Of a DNA stretch of 64,000 bases, positions 8,402 to 16,539 are shown piece after piece; the stretch's first letter is position 1; every line of letters begins with the position of its first letter. The position numbers were made by a program, and so were the translations under genes. The DNA is from Cohaesibacter sp. ES.047. Its GTDB lineage: Bacteria > Pseudomonadota > Alphaproteobacteria > Rhizobiales > Cohaesibacteraceae. The stretch is from positions 1,584,501 through 1,648,500 of the forward strand of contig NZ_LT907844.1 in assembly GCF_900215505.1 (NCBI RefSeq), written 5' to 3'. The notes beneath the pieces were generated by a model that made no database searches, had not been told where the DNA came from, and saw only the letters and a list, made by a program, of their open reading frames with translations.

Positions 8402-9291
8402 GATCTGTTGACAAACTGTATTCCCAAGTCAGCTGAGATATGATTCAAGATAGCTTTCAAGGAGGCTATCTTGGCGCGATTGACAATGAGCGATGCGGAA
8501 TGGGCATTTTTCGAACCTTTCATCCACTCGATCCGTGGTCGTGGCGGTCGCTCGGCGGGAGATCATCGCTTGGTTATTGACGGGGTCTTCTGGATTGCTT
8601 GTACTGGAGCACAGTGGCGTGACTTGCCGGCGGAGTTCGGTAAATGGTCGTCGGTCTATCGCCAATTCCGACGCTGGACGTTGGCGGGCCTCTGGGAAAT
8701 GGTTCTTGAGGCGCTGAACGAGAGTGGCGCCGCACCAAATCAGGTTCAAATGATCGACAGCACCGTCATCCGCACCCATCATCCACTGCCCGGCAGGGCA
8801 TTGCGTTAGCAATGTCCCGAGAGAGGAGGCCGCGGGCTCAAAAGGGGGACGCCAAAAGAAGGTTTTGGCCGTTCAAAAGGTGGTTTCACGACGAAAATTC
8901 ATCTGATCACGAATGTGCATGGCTTACCCATCAAGGCCGAGATATCACCGGGGCAGCGCTCCGACTATACCGGTTATGACCTGTTGCAAGATGAGGATTT
9001 GCCAGATCCAAAGGTCTTCATTGCAGACAGGGGTTATGACGCGAATGCAATCAGAGAGGGTGTTGAGGGCAAGGGAGGTATTGCCATTATTCCTAGAAGA
9101 TCAAATCGCAAGAAACAGCCCTTTCTCGACCCTTTCGTCTATGCATTACGCAACCAGATCGAGCGATGCTTCAACAATCTCAAGAATGCCAGACGACTGG
9201 CAACCCGATATGACAAAACGGCAAATAGCTATCTGGACTTCATTCACATCGTATCAGCAAGGCTTTGGATCAAAAAGTTTATCAACAGAAC
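8402..9291 (+). mobile_element. IS5-family (IS427-like) insertion sequence, 890 bp
   Basis: The terminal inverted repeats are GATCTGTTGACAAACT at the left and, on the opposite strand, GTTCTGTTGATAAACT at the right. CTAG flanks both sides (8398-8401 and 9292-9295) as the target duplication. The boundary could shift by one or two bases because the flanks are palindromic. The transposase inside is interrupted. Confidence 0.85.
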
Positions 9292-9295
9292 CTAG
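8471..9295 (+). pseudogene. IS5-family transposase, interrupted
   Basis: The first part starts at TTG 8471 after GGAGG and holds the DUF4096-like N-terminal domain (MSDAEWAFFEPF) plus the first DDE aspartate in MIDSTVIRTHH. TAG at 8807 then stops it. The second part continues in the same frame (GFGRSKGGFTTKIHL) with the second aspartate in ADRGYDA and the glutamate in NQIERCFNNLKNARR, to a TAG at 9293 contributed by the CTAG target. Relatives have about 12 residues between HH and GFGRS; here about 42 extra bases with palindromes are present. An A4G5 run follows at 8840-8848, a plausible slippage site. It may be a damaged gene or a two-ORF frameshifting gene. Confidence 0.75.
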
Positions 9296-9644
9296 GTTGT
9301 CTTCGATTTGAAAGCGGATGTCTGATTGCGTTTGAGACGGCATGCCATCGTTGGTTTTCTGAAAAGCAATAAGGTAAATAACCCACCGAAAATGTACTTA
9401 CATTGCTTGTTCAGCTTTCCTGAACCACCTCTCTCCTCAATGATATTCAAGACTCACTGACGTTTGGTCAGCCCAGAATGCCTACAGTAGACTGCCTGTT
9501 AAAATACCAAAATATTAAATACGGTATACCAAAAACAGCTTGCGAGTCGGCAGTGAAGAGAATAGCATTACAGAGTAAATTGCGTCTGTGGAGGTACCGG
9601 CGCACCAAGGCAATATGCAGCTTGTTGCTGCTCGGAGGAATAAA
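9296..9644 (+). promoter_or_regulatory. Upstream region of the TRAP operon with predicted GntR operator
   Basis: No gene is seen in these 349 bases. At 9523-9530 the palindrome GGTATACC lies within ATACGGTATACCAA. The same TGGTATAC half-site recurs twice upstream of the FCD regulator gene (14167-14203), which implies one regulator for both promoters. A GGAGG Shine-Dalgarno (9634-9638) precedes the first TRAP gene. Confidence 0.55.
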
Positions 9645-10664
9645 ATGAAACTTGTAAAACTGCTTGCTTCGACAATCATTTCAACTGTAATGGCGAGTGG
9701 AGTTTACGCAGGAGATGCCACTCACTTGCGTATTCAGACCCACTATGCCGCGGGTCATCCATCTGGCAAACTCGCCCAACAATTTGCTGATGATATCAAC
9801 ATTATGTCGAACGGCAAAATTTCCGTTGAAATGTTTTATTCATCGTCGGTCGTGGGTACGGCCGATACATTTGATGCGGCAGTTAATGGTATTCTAGACT
9901 GTGATATGACGGGAGGTATATTCCAAGTCGGCAAAAATCCCGGGTTCCAATTCTTGGCTGATGTTATGGGTGGATACGAGACGCCTTGGCAGATGTATAG
10001 CTGGCTCTATTTTGGGGGCGGTAAGGAGTTAGCACAGAAGCTGTATAATGAGCAGGGAATGGAATTTGTTGGTTGGTGGCTTTATGGTCAAGAATCGCTC
10101 ACGTCTACTCGCTCTATTGCCAACCCCGAAGAAATGAAGGGCTGGAAATTCCGCTCTCCTCCCGGACTTGAAACTGAAATCTTCACCGCTATGGGCGCCA
10201 CGCCAATAGTGATGGATTTTACTGAAGTTTTCACCGCGATGGAAACCGGCATCATTGATGGTGCCGATGCGTCCGGACTGGCAAACAATGTCGGGTTCGG
10301 TTTCTATGATATTGCCAACTATGCGACCTATCCAGGTTTTCATTCCATGACTGCAGATCATCTTTCCTGCAATAAGGATGTCTGGGATGGCATGCCTGAA
10401 AGCCACAAACGCATCATTGATACCGCCATGCAGAAGCTCGCTTTCCAAACCACCCTGTCAAATGAAAAGGCAAATGCTGAAGCCGCGAAGACGTTGCTCG
10501 ACAAGGGCGTTGTTCTGCAGGACTGGTCGCCGGAAGATCGGGCCAAATTCAGAGCCACGGCACAACAGGCTTGGGATCGCTGGGCCAAAAAAACACCTGA
10601 AGCTGCAGCCCTTATCGAGAGTCATAGAAAATATCTCGGGGCACTTGGCCTGTTGACTGAGTAA
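9645..10664 (+). CDS. TRAP transporter substrate-binding protein (DctP family)
   Basis: 339 residues with a signal peptide (MKLVKLLASTIISTVMASGVYA) and a DctP-type periplasmic binding fold. Family features include GKISVEMFYSSSVVGTADTFDAAVNG near residues 50-75 and the segment LETEIFTAMGATPIVMDFTEVFTAMETGIIDGAD around residues 185-215. Its arginine, in WKFRSPPG, usually clamps the substrate carboxylate. The ATG at 9645 was chosen over a longer frame because GGAGG precedes it and the signal peptide follows. Two permease genes follow in the same direction. The ligand is likely an organic or sugar acid. Confidence 0.9.
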   Translation: MKLVKLLASTIISTVMASGVYAGDATHLRIQTHYAAGHPSGKLAQQFADDINIMSNGKISVEMFYSSSVVGTADTFDAAVNGILDCDMTGGIFQVGKNPGFQFLADVMGGYETPWQMYSWLYFGGGKELAQKLYNEQGMEFVGWWLYGQESLTSTRSIANPEEMKGWKFRSPPGLETEIFTAMGATPIVMDFTEVFTAMETGIIDGADASGLANNVGFGFYDIANYATYPGFHSMTADHLSCNKDVWDGMPESHKRIIDTAMQKLAFQTTLSNEKANAEAAKTLLDKGVVLQDWSPEDRAKFRATAQQAWDRWAKKTPEAAALIESHRKYLGALGLLTE

Positions 10665-10755
10665 TCGGGGCTCCTCATTAGTCGATTTCCGGCTCGGCGT
10701 GTGGCCCCAGTTTCATGCCGAGCCTTCCCTCACTCATTTTGAGGAGATTATTGAC

Positions 10756-11580
10756 ATGCATACTCAGAGCGTATGGCTTGGACGCATGCGTGAAATCACA
10801 CGCAAGTCCGCTATAGTGGCGACAGCGCTGGCGGTCGCTGCGTTTGTTATTCTTATCATACAGCAGTTCACTGCGCAGGAGCCGATTGGAATGTATGAGA
10901 TGCTGCGTCCGCAGGGGCGGCCGCTCGTCTTGTCTATGCTTTGGTCGCTGTTTGCCGCTGTTATGCTTATTTCCATCTTTTTGTCAGACCGGATCGGCAA
11001 AATTGAAATCGCTCCGAAGGGTTTCTTCGACATCCTGTCGCTTGTTGCTTCTCGGCTGGGCATGATTGGCATTGTCGGCATCGTGCTGGTTATGGTTTAT
11101 GAAGTGGTCGTTCGCTATGCCTTCAATGCACCGACACTTTGGGCAAATGAACTAAGCTGGTGGATTGCTGCATTCGTTTTTCTTCTGGCTGGCCTCTATG
11201 CCATGCAGCAGCGCTGTCATATCCGTATTTATGTGTTGTACGCCATCATGCCGCGCTGGCTTCAAAAGACAGCCGATGTGCTCAATGTCGTGCTGATCTG
11301 CGGATTCAGCTTCTGCTTGATCTGGGGTGGATATAATGAGGCAGAAAAGAAATTCCTCAGCTTGGAAACACTTGGCACCGCTTGGGATCCGCCGATCCCG
11401 GCAACGGTAAAGCCTGCGATCCTAATCGTGTTTCTCCTCGTGGCGATCCAGTCCCTCTCGAACCTCATTCTTGACTGGAACCATTCATCAGAGCCGATCT
11501 CTCCAATGGACGAGATCGATGAGGAAGAAATCAAGAATATACGCGCCACTCTGAAAGATGATCGAAATGGAATTAGTTGA
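10756..11580 (+). CDS. TRAP transporter small permease (DctQ family), extended
   Basis: About 274 residues, longer than the usual 160-200. The family core occupies residues about 110-240: VRYAFNAPTLWANELSWWI, AFVFLLAGLYAMQQRCHIRI. Upstream there are two additional hydrophobic helices (about 20-40 and 60-80). The protein ends with an acidic tail rich in aspartate and glutamate. The start at 10756 follows GAGGAG with good spacing. It partners the large permease, whose start overlaps its end. The extra helices fit the larger DctM found here. Confidence 0.87.
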   Translation: MHTQSVWLGRMREITRKSAIVATALAVAAFVILIIQQFTAQEPIGMYEMLRPQGRPLVLSMLWSLFAAVMLISIFLSDRIGKIEIAPKGFFDILSLVASRLGMIGIVGIVLVMVYEVVVRYAFNAPTLWANELSWWIAAFVFLLAGLYAMQQRCHIRIYVLYAIMPRWLQKTADVLNVVLICGFSFCLIWGGYNEAEKKFLSLETLGTAWDPPIPATVKPAILIVFLLVAIQSLSNLILDWNHSSEPISPMDEIDEEEIKNIRATLKDDRNGIS

Positions 11581-13195
11581 TCTGTTCGCCTGGATGAAAG
11601 TGGACGACCTCAGTACTCTGAGCATTATTCTGCTTCTGGGCATGTTCATGTTGCTGGCCCTGGGAATGCCGCTGGGTTTCGCTTCGGCTTCTCTTGCCGT
11701 TGCCACATTGGTTATGAAATTTGGTCCCGACTTGATCTTTTCGCATTTTGGCCGAGGCCCTCTTGCGGTTCTGGGGCAGGCGCTCTATCGCCAGCTAACC
11801 AGTTATGTGCTGATATCGGTGCCTCTATTCATCTTCATGGCATCGATGTTGGAGCGATCCGGCATCGCCCGTGACATGTATTCCTCGCTAAGCCTCTGGA
11901 TGAGTCGTACTCGGGGCGGAATTGCCATCGTGACCTCTGTCATGGCGGTTGTTATGGCCGCGATGTCCGGTATCATAGGTGGTGAAGTTGTGCTGTTGGG
12001 TCTCATTGCCCTGCCGCAGATGCTGCGGTTGGGGTACAATCAGGATCTTGCCGTCGGGACCATCTGTGCGTCAGGTACACTGGGTACTATGATACCGCCT
12101 TCGATTGTGCTGATTATGTATGGGCTGGTTACCGAAACTTCGATCAAGTCACTGTTTGCGGCATCCTTCTTGCCCGGCTTCATGCTGGCATCCTTCTTTA
12201 TCATCTATATCGTGCTGCGCACCCAGATCAATCCAAAGCTGGCACCTCTGCCCGAAAGCGATCCGGACGATCCGGCGGGGGTTGACAAGGGCCTGATGTT
12301 CCTAGGGTTTGTTTCGCGTCTGACGCTCTGGGTATGCGGCGTGCTGTTGTTGAGGATCATCTTCTTTACTGTTTCCGGTCAAAATGATCTGGCAACGGAT
12401 GCGGAACCCATTCTTCTGGGTATGGTTACAGACATCCCATGGATTGTTGGCGTTGCCATTGCTGCGCTTGTGTTGATATTCGCGATTATCGGACGTGAAC
12501 GCACGGCACTTGGCTGGCAAATGGGGAAGGGGCTGATAGCTCCGCTCGTTGTGATCGGCGTGGTGCTTGGGTCGATTTATGGTGGCATCACCGGTATCAC
12601 CGAGGCTGCGGGCATGGGAGCCATCACGGTGTTTGTGATCGGCCTGATCAGGCGCGAGATGACTTTCGAGATTGTTTGGGACTCTCTCTTGAGAACGCTG
12701 AAATCAACCGGCACCATCATCTGGGTTACCATTGGTGCGTCCGCTCTGGCTTCGGCCTACACGTTGTCGGGCGGCCCAACCTATGTTGCCAATCTAATCG
12801 CCGCAGCGCATTTGCCGACAATGGGCATTATTCTCATCATGATGTTTGTTTTCCTGATCATGGGCATGTTCATGGACTGGACCGGCATTGTGCTGCTCGT
12901 TATGCCGGTCTTCCTGCCGGTCGTGCTCAAGCTGCCTGTCGATGAGATTGGCTTTTTTGGTCATGTCGATCCGGCACAGGTCTCAATCTGGTTTGGTGTG
13001 CTCTTCTGCATGAATATGCAAGTCAGCTTTCTATCGCCCCCGTTCGGACCGGCTGCCTTCTTCCTCAAATCGGTTGCGCCAAAAAATATCGAGCTTTCCG
13101 CGATTTTTCGAGCTTTTCTGCCATTTATCGGAATTCAGCTGTTGGCTGTGGCGGTTCTGCTATGTTGGCCACAAATTGTTACCCTATTCCTATGA
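11558..13195 (+). CDS. TRAP transporter large permease (DctM family)
   Basis: 545 residues against about 430 for typical DctM. It is strongly hydrophobic, with the conserved start GMFMLLALGMPLGFASASL, the GTLGTMIPPSIVLIMYG block and a late FMDWTGIVLLVMPVFLP block. The extra length is an insert around residues 225-330 containing further membrane helices. The start overlaps the DctQ end by 23 bases (ATG 11558); an ATG at 11567 is equally possible. It drives sodium- or proton-coupled uptake with the neighbouring DctP and DctQ. Confidence 0.9.
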   Translation: MIEMELVDLFAWMKVDDLSTLSIILLLGMFMLLALGMPLGFASASLAVATLVMKFGPDLIFSHFGRGPLAVLGQALYRQLTSYVLISVPLFIFMASMLERSGIARDMYSSLSLWMSRTRGGIAIVTSVMAVVMAAMSGIIGGEVVLLGLIALPQMLRLGYNQDLAVGTICASGTLGTMIPPSIVLIMYGLVTETSIKSLFAASFLPGFMLASFFIIYIVLRTQINPKLAPLPESDPDDPAGVDKGLMFLGFVSRLTLWVCGVLLLRIIFFTVSGQNDLATDAEPILLGMVTDIPWIVGVAIAALVLIFAIIGRERTALGWQMGKGLIAPLVVIGVVLGSIYGGITGITEAAGMGAITVFVIGLIRREMTFEIVWDSLLRTLKSTGTIIWVTIGASALASAYTLSGGPTYVANLIAAAHLPTMGIILIMMFVFLIMGMFMDWTGIVLLVMPVFLPVVLKLPVDEIGFFGHVDPAQVSIWFGVLFCMNMQVSFLSPPFGPAAFFLKSVAPKNIELSAIFRAFLPFIGIQLLAVAVLLCWPQIVTLFL

Positions 13196-13220
13196 TTGTC
13201 AAAGGAATAAAAAGATAATA

Positions 13221-13254
13221 AAAAACCGGCAAGGCGCTGACTTGCCGGTTTTTT
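13221..13254 (+). terminator. Rho-independent terminator after the TRAP operon
   Basis: AAAACCGGCAAG and CTTGCCGGTTTT form a 12-base stem around a short loop with A and T tracts outside. It can act in both directions, so it also fits the convergent FCD regulator gene. Confidence 0.9.
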
Positions 13255-13340
13255 ATGAGCCTTGCTGTAGCTAAGAAAGTGGTTTCTACTTATGCAACTC
13301 AGCTCACGTTTGCACTATCAGCAATGAACAATAATCAGGC

Positions 13341-14078
13341 TTAGTTATTGACTGCACTATTCTCATTGCCAGTCTTGTGGTCTTCGGATTCTCTGCGAAG
13401 CCTTTCGTGATTGGACTTTCCTGTCATTAGGTGTTCTGTGAGGGCATTAGATAATCTTGGTGCGTCTCTCGCAATAATCGCTTCGACAATCTCTTCATGC
13501 TCTGCCATCGTAATATCACGCCAACGAGCTTGTTCGGAGGACAGGTAACGTGCGCGAAAGAGTGCGGCATTGTACTGTCGATGAGAGTCAGAAAGCGCTG
13601 AGTTAGCTGCGAATTCGATAATGGTCCTGTGGAACTCCATATCGAGTTTAAAGAACTTCATGGAATCGGCGCCTGTTGCTAGCTTTTTGAGCTTTGTATG
13701 TACGGCAAGCAACTGTTCAATCTGTTTGTCTGTCGCACGCTCAATGAACAGCTTTCCACCCAGGGCTTCCAATGCAGCCTGCACTTCGAAAAGATCATTG
13801 ATGTACTGAGTTGATGGATCAGCCACCCGCAGTCGCCGGTTGGCTTGTATCTCTATTAGCTTCTCGGCAGCCAACTCACGAATCGCCTCTCGCAGGGGGG
13901 TGCGTGAAATTTGCAGTTTTTCACACAGCTCCCTCTCTGGAAGCGTCTGGCCCGGCTCCAATGTGCCCACTAACACCAATTCGCGTAGGCGATCAGCCGC
14001 GATTTCCGATAAGGAAACGCGTCTTACAGCTAGATCATCGTTCAGCTGTGATAGCTCGATTGTTTGCTTTCTATTCAT
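13341..14078 (-). CDS. GntR-family regulator with FCD domain
   Basis: 245 residues. A winged helix-turn-helix (about 20-85: LEPGQTLPERELCEKLQISRTPLREAIREL) precedes an all-helical FCD ligand domain (about 95-225) with the metal-ligand-type motifs DMEFHRTI and EHEEIVEAI and a late histidine in ALTEHL. The ATG at 14078 follows AAGGA. It lies between the TRAP genes and the catabolic genes and reads against the former. TGGTATAC-type half-sites occur in both flanking promoter regions, so it is very likely their local repressor, relieved by a pathway acid or sugar acid. Confidence 0.9.
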   Translation of the reverse strand: MNRKQTIELSQLNDDLAVRRVSLSEIAADRLRELVLVGTLEPGQTLPERELCEKLQISRTPLREAIRELAAEKLIEIQANRRLRVADPSTQYINDLFEVQAALEALGGKLFIERATDKQIEQLLAVHTKLKKLATGADSMKFFKLDMEFHRTIIEFAANSALSDSHRQYNAALFRARYLSSEQARWRDITMAEHEEIVEAIIARDAPRLSNALTEHLMTGKSNHERLRRESEDHKTGNENSAVNN

Positions 14079-14515
14079 TCCTTGGTCCTCACCTGCCTAG
14101 CTATTCTACGTTATCTTAGGGCCAAGCAAAATACCTATTTCTCTGGGTCATTTTGTAAATACCGTATTTGGTATACATTTAAATGTTGCGCAGTATACCA
14201 ATGAGTGGCATAATTTCTATGCTGACTCAATGTCAACAGTCTTTTTGAAAGACATTTAGGTTTGGTTGATGGGCGAGGATTCGTTTGGGCATTTAGGTTT
14301 GCTGACGATGTGATCCGATCAACTCTATTTCAAAGCAAAGGCGTCGATGTAAGGGATCCGATTGTGTTTGGTCGCAAAGAACAAGCGTGATTGGAATCTG
14401 ATACTGGGAACTGGTGTTTCGACAAACTGCAGGGCTGGCTTTAAGGCTGGCTCTAAGGTTGGTTCGGAACTGAAGAAAAGTGCAGTGACCCGTGCCTTTG
14501 AGGGAGTGTGAGGTT
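14079..14515. promoter_or_regulatory. Divergent control region of the FCD regulator and dehydrogenase operon
   Basis: No gene is supported in these 437 bases. It contains half-sites TTGGTATACATT (14168-14179) and CAGTATACCAATG (14191-14203), matching GGTATACC upstream of the TRAP operon. Imperfect short repeats (CATTTAGGTTTG twice; GGCTGGCTTTAA-like three times at about 14430-14462) lie nearer the dehydrogenase. Confidence 0.55.
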
Positions 14516-15505
14516 ATGAAAGTACTTGTTATTGGTGCGGCGGGGATGGTCGGTCGGAAGTTGATAGACCGGATTGGTGAGGAGCCAGAAATTTTGGGGG
14601 GAGCAATCGAAAAGCTGTTCCTTGTTGATGTTGTCAAACCCGATGCGCCGAAAAATCTTGCAGATATTGCATCCTGTAAAGCTATAGATCTTGCTCAAGC
14701 GGGTGTGGCTGAGGAGTTAATCAGTGAACGCCCGGATATAGTCATTCATTTGGCTGCCATTGTTTCTGGGGAGGCTGAGGCTGACTTTGACAAAGGCTAC
14801 AATGTCAATATGAAAGGCAGTTATATGCTCCTGGAAGCCATTCGGGCAGAAGGACAGAAACAGCCATACAAACCCCGTTTTATTTTTGCTTCCTCTATTG
14901 CTGTATTTGGAGCGCCGTTCCCTGAGAAAATTGGAGACGAATTCTTTACAACGCCACTTACGAGCTATGGAACGCAAAAAGCAATTGTCGAACTGCTTAT
15001 TTCTGACTACTCACGCCGCAATATTCTTGACGGCATTGGTATTAGGTTACCAACGATTTGCATCCGTCCCGGTAAGCCAAATGCAGCCGCTTCTGGCTTT
15101 TTTTCTAACATCCTACGCGAGCCGTTGGCGGGCGAAGAAGCCATCTTGCCAGTTGAAGATCATGTAAGACACTGGTTTGCGAGCCCACGCTCAGCCGTAG
15201 GCTATTTCACCCATGCTGCAACCTTGGATCTGAGCAAGGTTGGGCCACGTCGTAACCTTATGATGCCAGGTATTTCTGCGACCGTCGCGGATGAGATTGC
15301 GGCTCTTGAACGCGTTGCAGGCCCGAAACCCGTGAGCCTTATTAGGCGTGTGCCTGATGCTGACATTCGGGGAATTGTTGATGGGTGGGCTCGAGATTTC
15401 AGTGTCAAACGCGCGCTAAGCCTCGGTTTTACGGCTGAAAAGACCTTCGACGAAATTATACGGGTTCACATTGATGATGAACTGGGCGGGAAAATCGGAG
15501 GCTAA
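14516..15505 (+). CDS. NAD-dependent epimerase/dehydratase-family dehydrogenase, DenD-like
   Basis: 329 residues of the extended short-chain dehydrogenase fold. The nucleotide-binding GAAGMVGRKL is at residues 8-17, the SYGTQKAIVE block gives the catalytic Tyr and Lys near 150-156, and the substrate-side block RLPTICIRPGKPN follows. The overall pattern resembles D-erythronate dehydrogenase (DenD), which oxidises the 2-hydroxyl of a four-carbon sugar acid. The ATG at 14516 follows a GAGGGAGTGTGAGG stretch. The isomerase gene starts 4 bases after the stop. The usual DenD partners (DUF1537 kinase, class II decarboxylase) are absent, so the true substrate is uncertain. Confidence 0.8.
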   Translation: MKVLVIGAAGMVGRKLIDRIGEEPEILGGAIEKLFLVDVVKPDAPKNLADIASCKAIDLAQAGVAEELISERPDIVIHLAAIVSGEAEADFDKGYNVNMKGSYMLLEAIRAEGQKQPYKPRFIFASSIAVFGAPFPEKIGDEFFTTPLTSYGTQKAIVELLISDYSRRNILDGIGIRLPTICIRPGKPNAAASGFFSNILREPLAGEEAILPVEDHVRHWFASPRSAVGYFTHAATLDLSKVGPRRNLMMPGISATVADEIAALERVAGPKPVSLIRRVPDADIRGIVDGWARDFSVKRALSLGFTAEKTFDEIIRVHIDDELGGKIGG

Positions 15506-15509
15506 ACCA

Positions 15510-16442
15510 GTGGCAAAATACAGATGGACACGAGATAACTGGCCCATAGCGGCTGCCATGATCCCCTTCCCCAACACGCTCACAGATGGTCGGTTGGTGC
15601 AGGATATGCCAGCCAGCCATTGGGAAGAGACGCTTTCCGAGGTTGCTGAGGCGGGTTTCTCAGAGCTGGACCCGACAGATTCCTGGCTGAGGATTGCCGA
15701 TCTGGAAGCCTCTCGACTTGACGAGTTTCTTGCAGTTACTCGATCTCTCGATCTTTCAATCCCAGCGATCTCGACCTCTCGGCGCAGTGTCATTGATCCG
15801 GAAAACGGGGACGAGAATCTGGCCTATTGTCACCGGGTGATCGACACGGCCAGCAAGATTGGGGCAGAAGAGGTCACCTTTGGCCTTTTTGGTGCGTTGA
15901 CGGACGAGCAGAAGAAGGCGCTTTGGTTCTGGACCGTAGATGGTGAGAAAAATCCAGATGATCCAGCGGTTTACAACAAGGCCGTGGCCCGGATCCGGGA
16001 GCTGGGGCAGCATGCCGCAGAGCAAAACATAGAAGTCTCGCTGGAAATGTATGAGGATACCTATATCGGGACTGCGGATGGTGCGGTCAGGTTTGTCGAG
16101 GATGTGGATTTGCCCAATGTCGGCATCAACGCGGATATTGGCAATCTCATCCGCTTGCATCGGCCAATGGAGCATTGGCAGGAGATGATGGCCAAGATTG
16201 CGCCCTTCCTCAAATATTGGCACGTGAAAAACTATATTCGCGTCGAGGATCCGGTGACTGGTGCGATCATGTCTCATCCGGCAACCATGGAAGCAGGCAT
16301 CATCAACTATCGTGCCGCGATCAAGCTTGCATTGAAACACGGCTTCAAAAGCGCTTTTCTCTGTGAGCATTACGGTGGCGATGGCCTGACCATTGCAGCC
16401 CGCAATCGAGATTACATTCGCAGCATTCTGCCCCGCACCTGA
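15510..16442 (+). CDS. Sugar phosphate isomerase/epimerase-like TIM-barrel protein
   Basis: About 310 residues of the xylose-isomerase-like TIM-barrel family. Likely metal ligands include the glutamate in VSLEMYED, the aspartate in GINADIGN, the histidine in YWHVKNY and the glutamate in FLCEHYGGD. A GTG start at 15510 is preferred: GGAGG lies eight bases upstream, and an ATG-initiated frame at 15471 would overlap the dehydrogenase. It probably isomerises the keto product of the preceding dehydrogenase or the phosphorylated product of the following kinase. The substrate is not determinable. Confidence 0.82.
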   Translation: MAKYRWTRDNWPIAAAMIPFPNTLTDGRLVQDMPASHWEETLSEVAEAGFSELDPTDSWLRIADLEASRLDEFLAVTRSLDLSIPAISTSRRSVIDPENGDENLAYCHRVIDTASKIGAEEVTFGLFGALTDEQKKALWFWTVDGEKNPDDPAVYNKAVARIRELGQHAAEQNIEVSLEMYEDTYIGTADGAVRFVEDVDLPNVGINADIGNLIRLHRPMEHWQEMMAKIAPFLKYWHVKNYIRVEDPVTGAIMSHPATMEAGIINYRAAIKLALKHGFKSAFLCEHYGGDGLTIAARNRDYIRSILPRT

Positions 16443-16539
16443 ACAAACGTTTGACCGGGCTTGCACGTCTGCCTTCCGACGGGCGTGCAGCCTGTCCGGA
16501 TGCTGGCCAATGCCAGACAATATATTTGAGGAGGAACAC

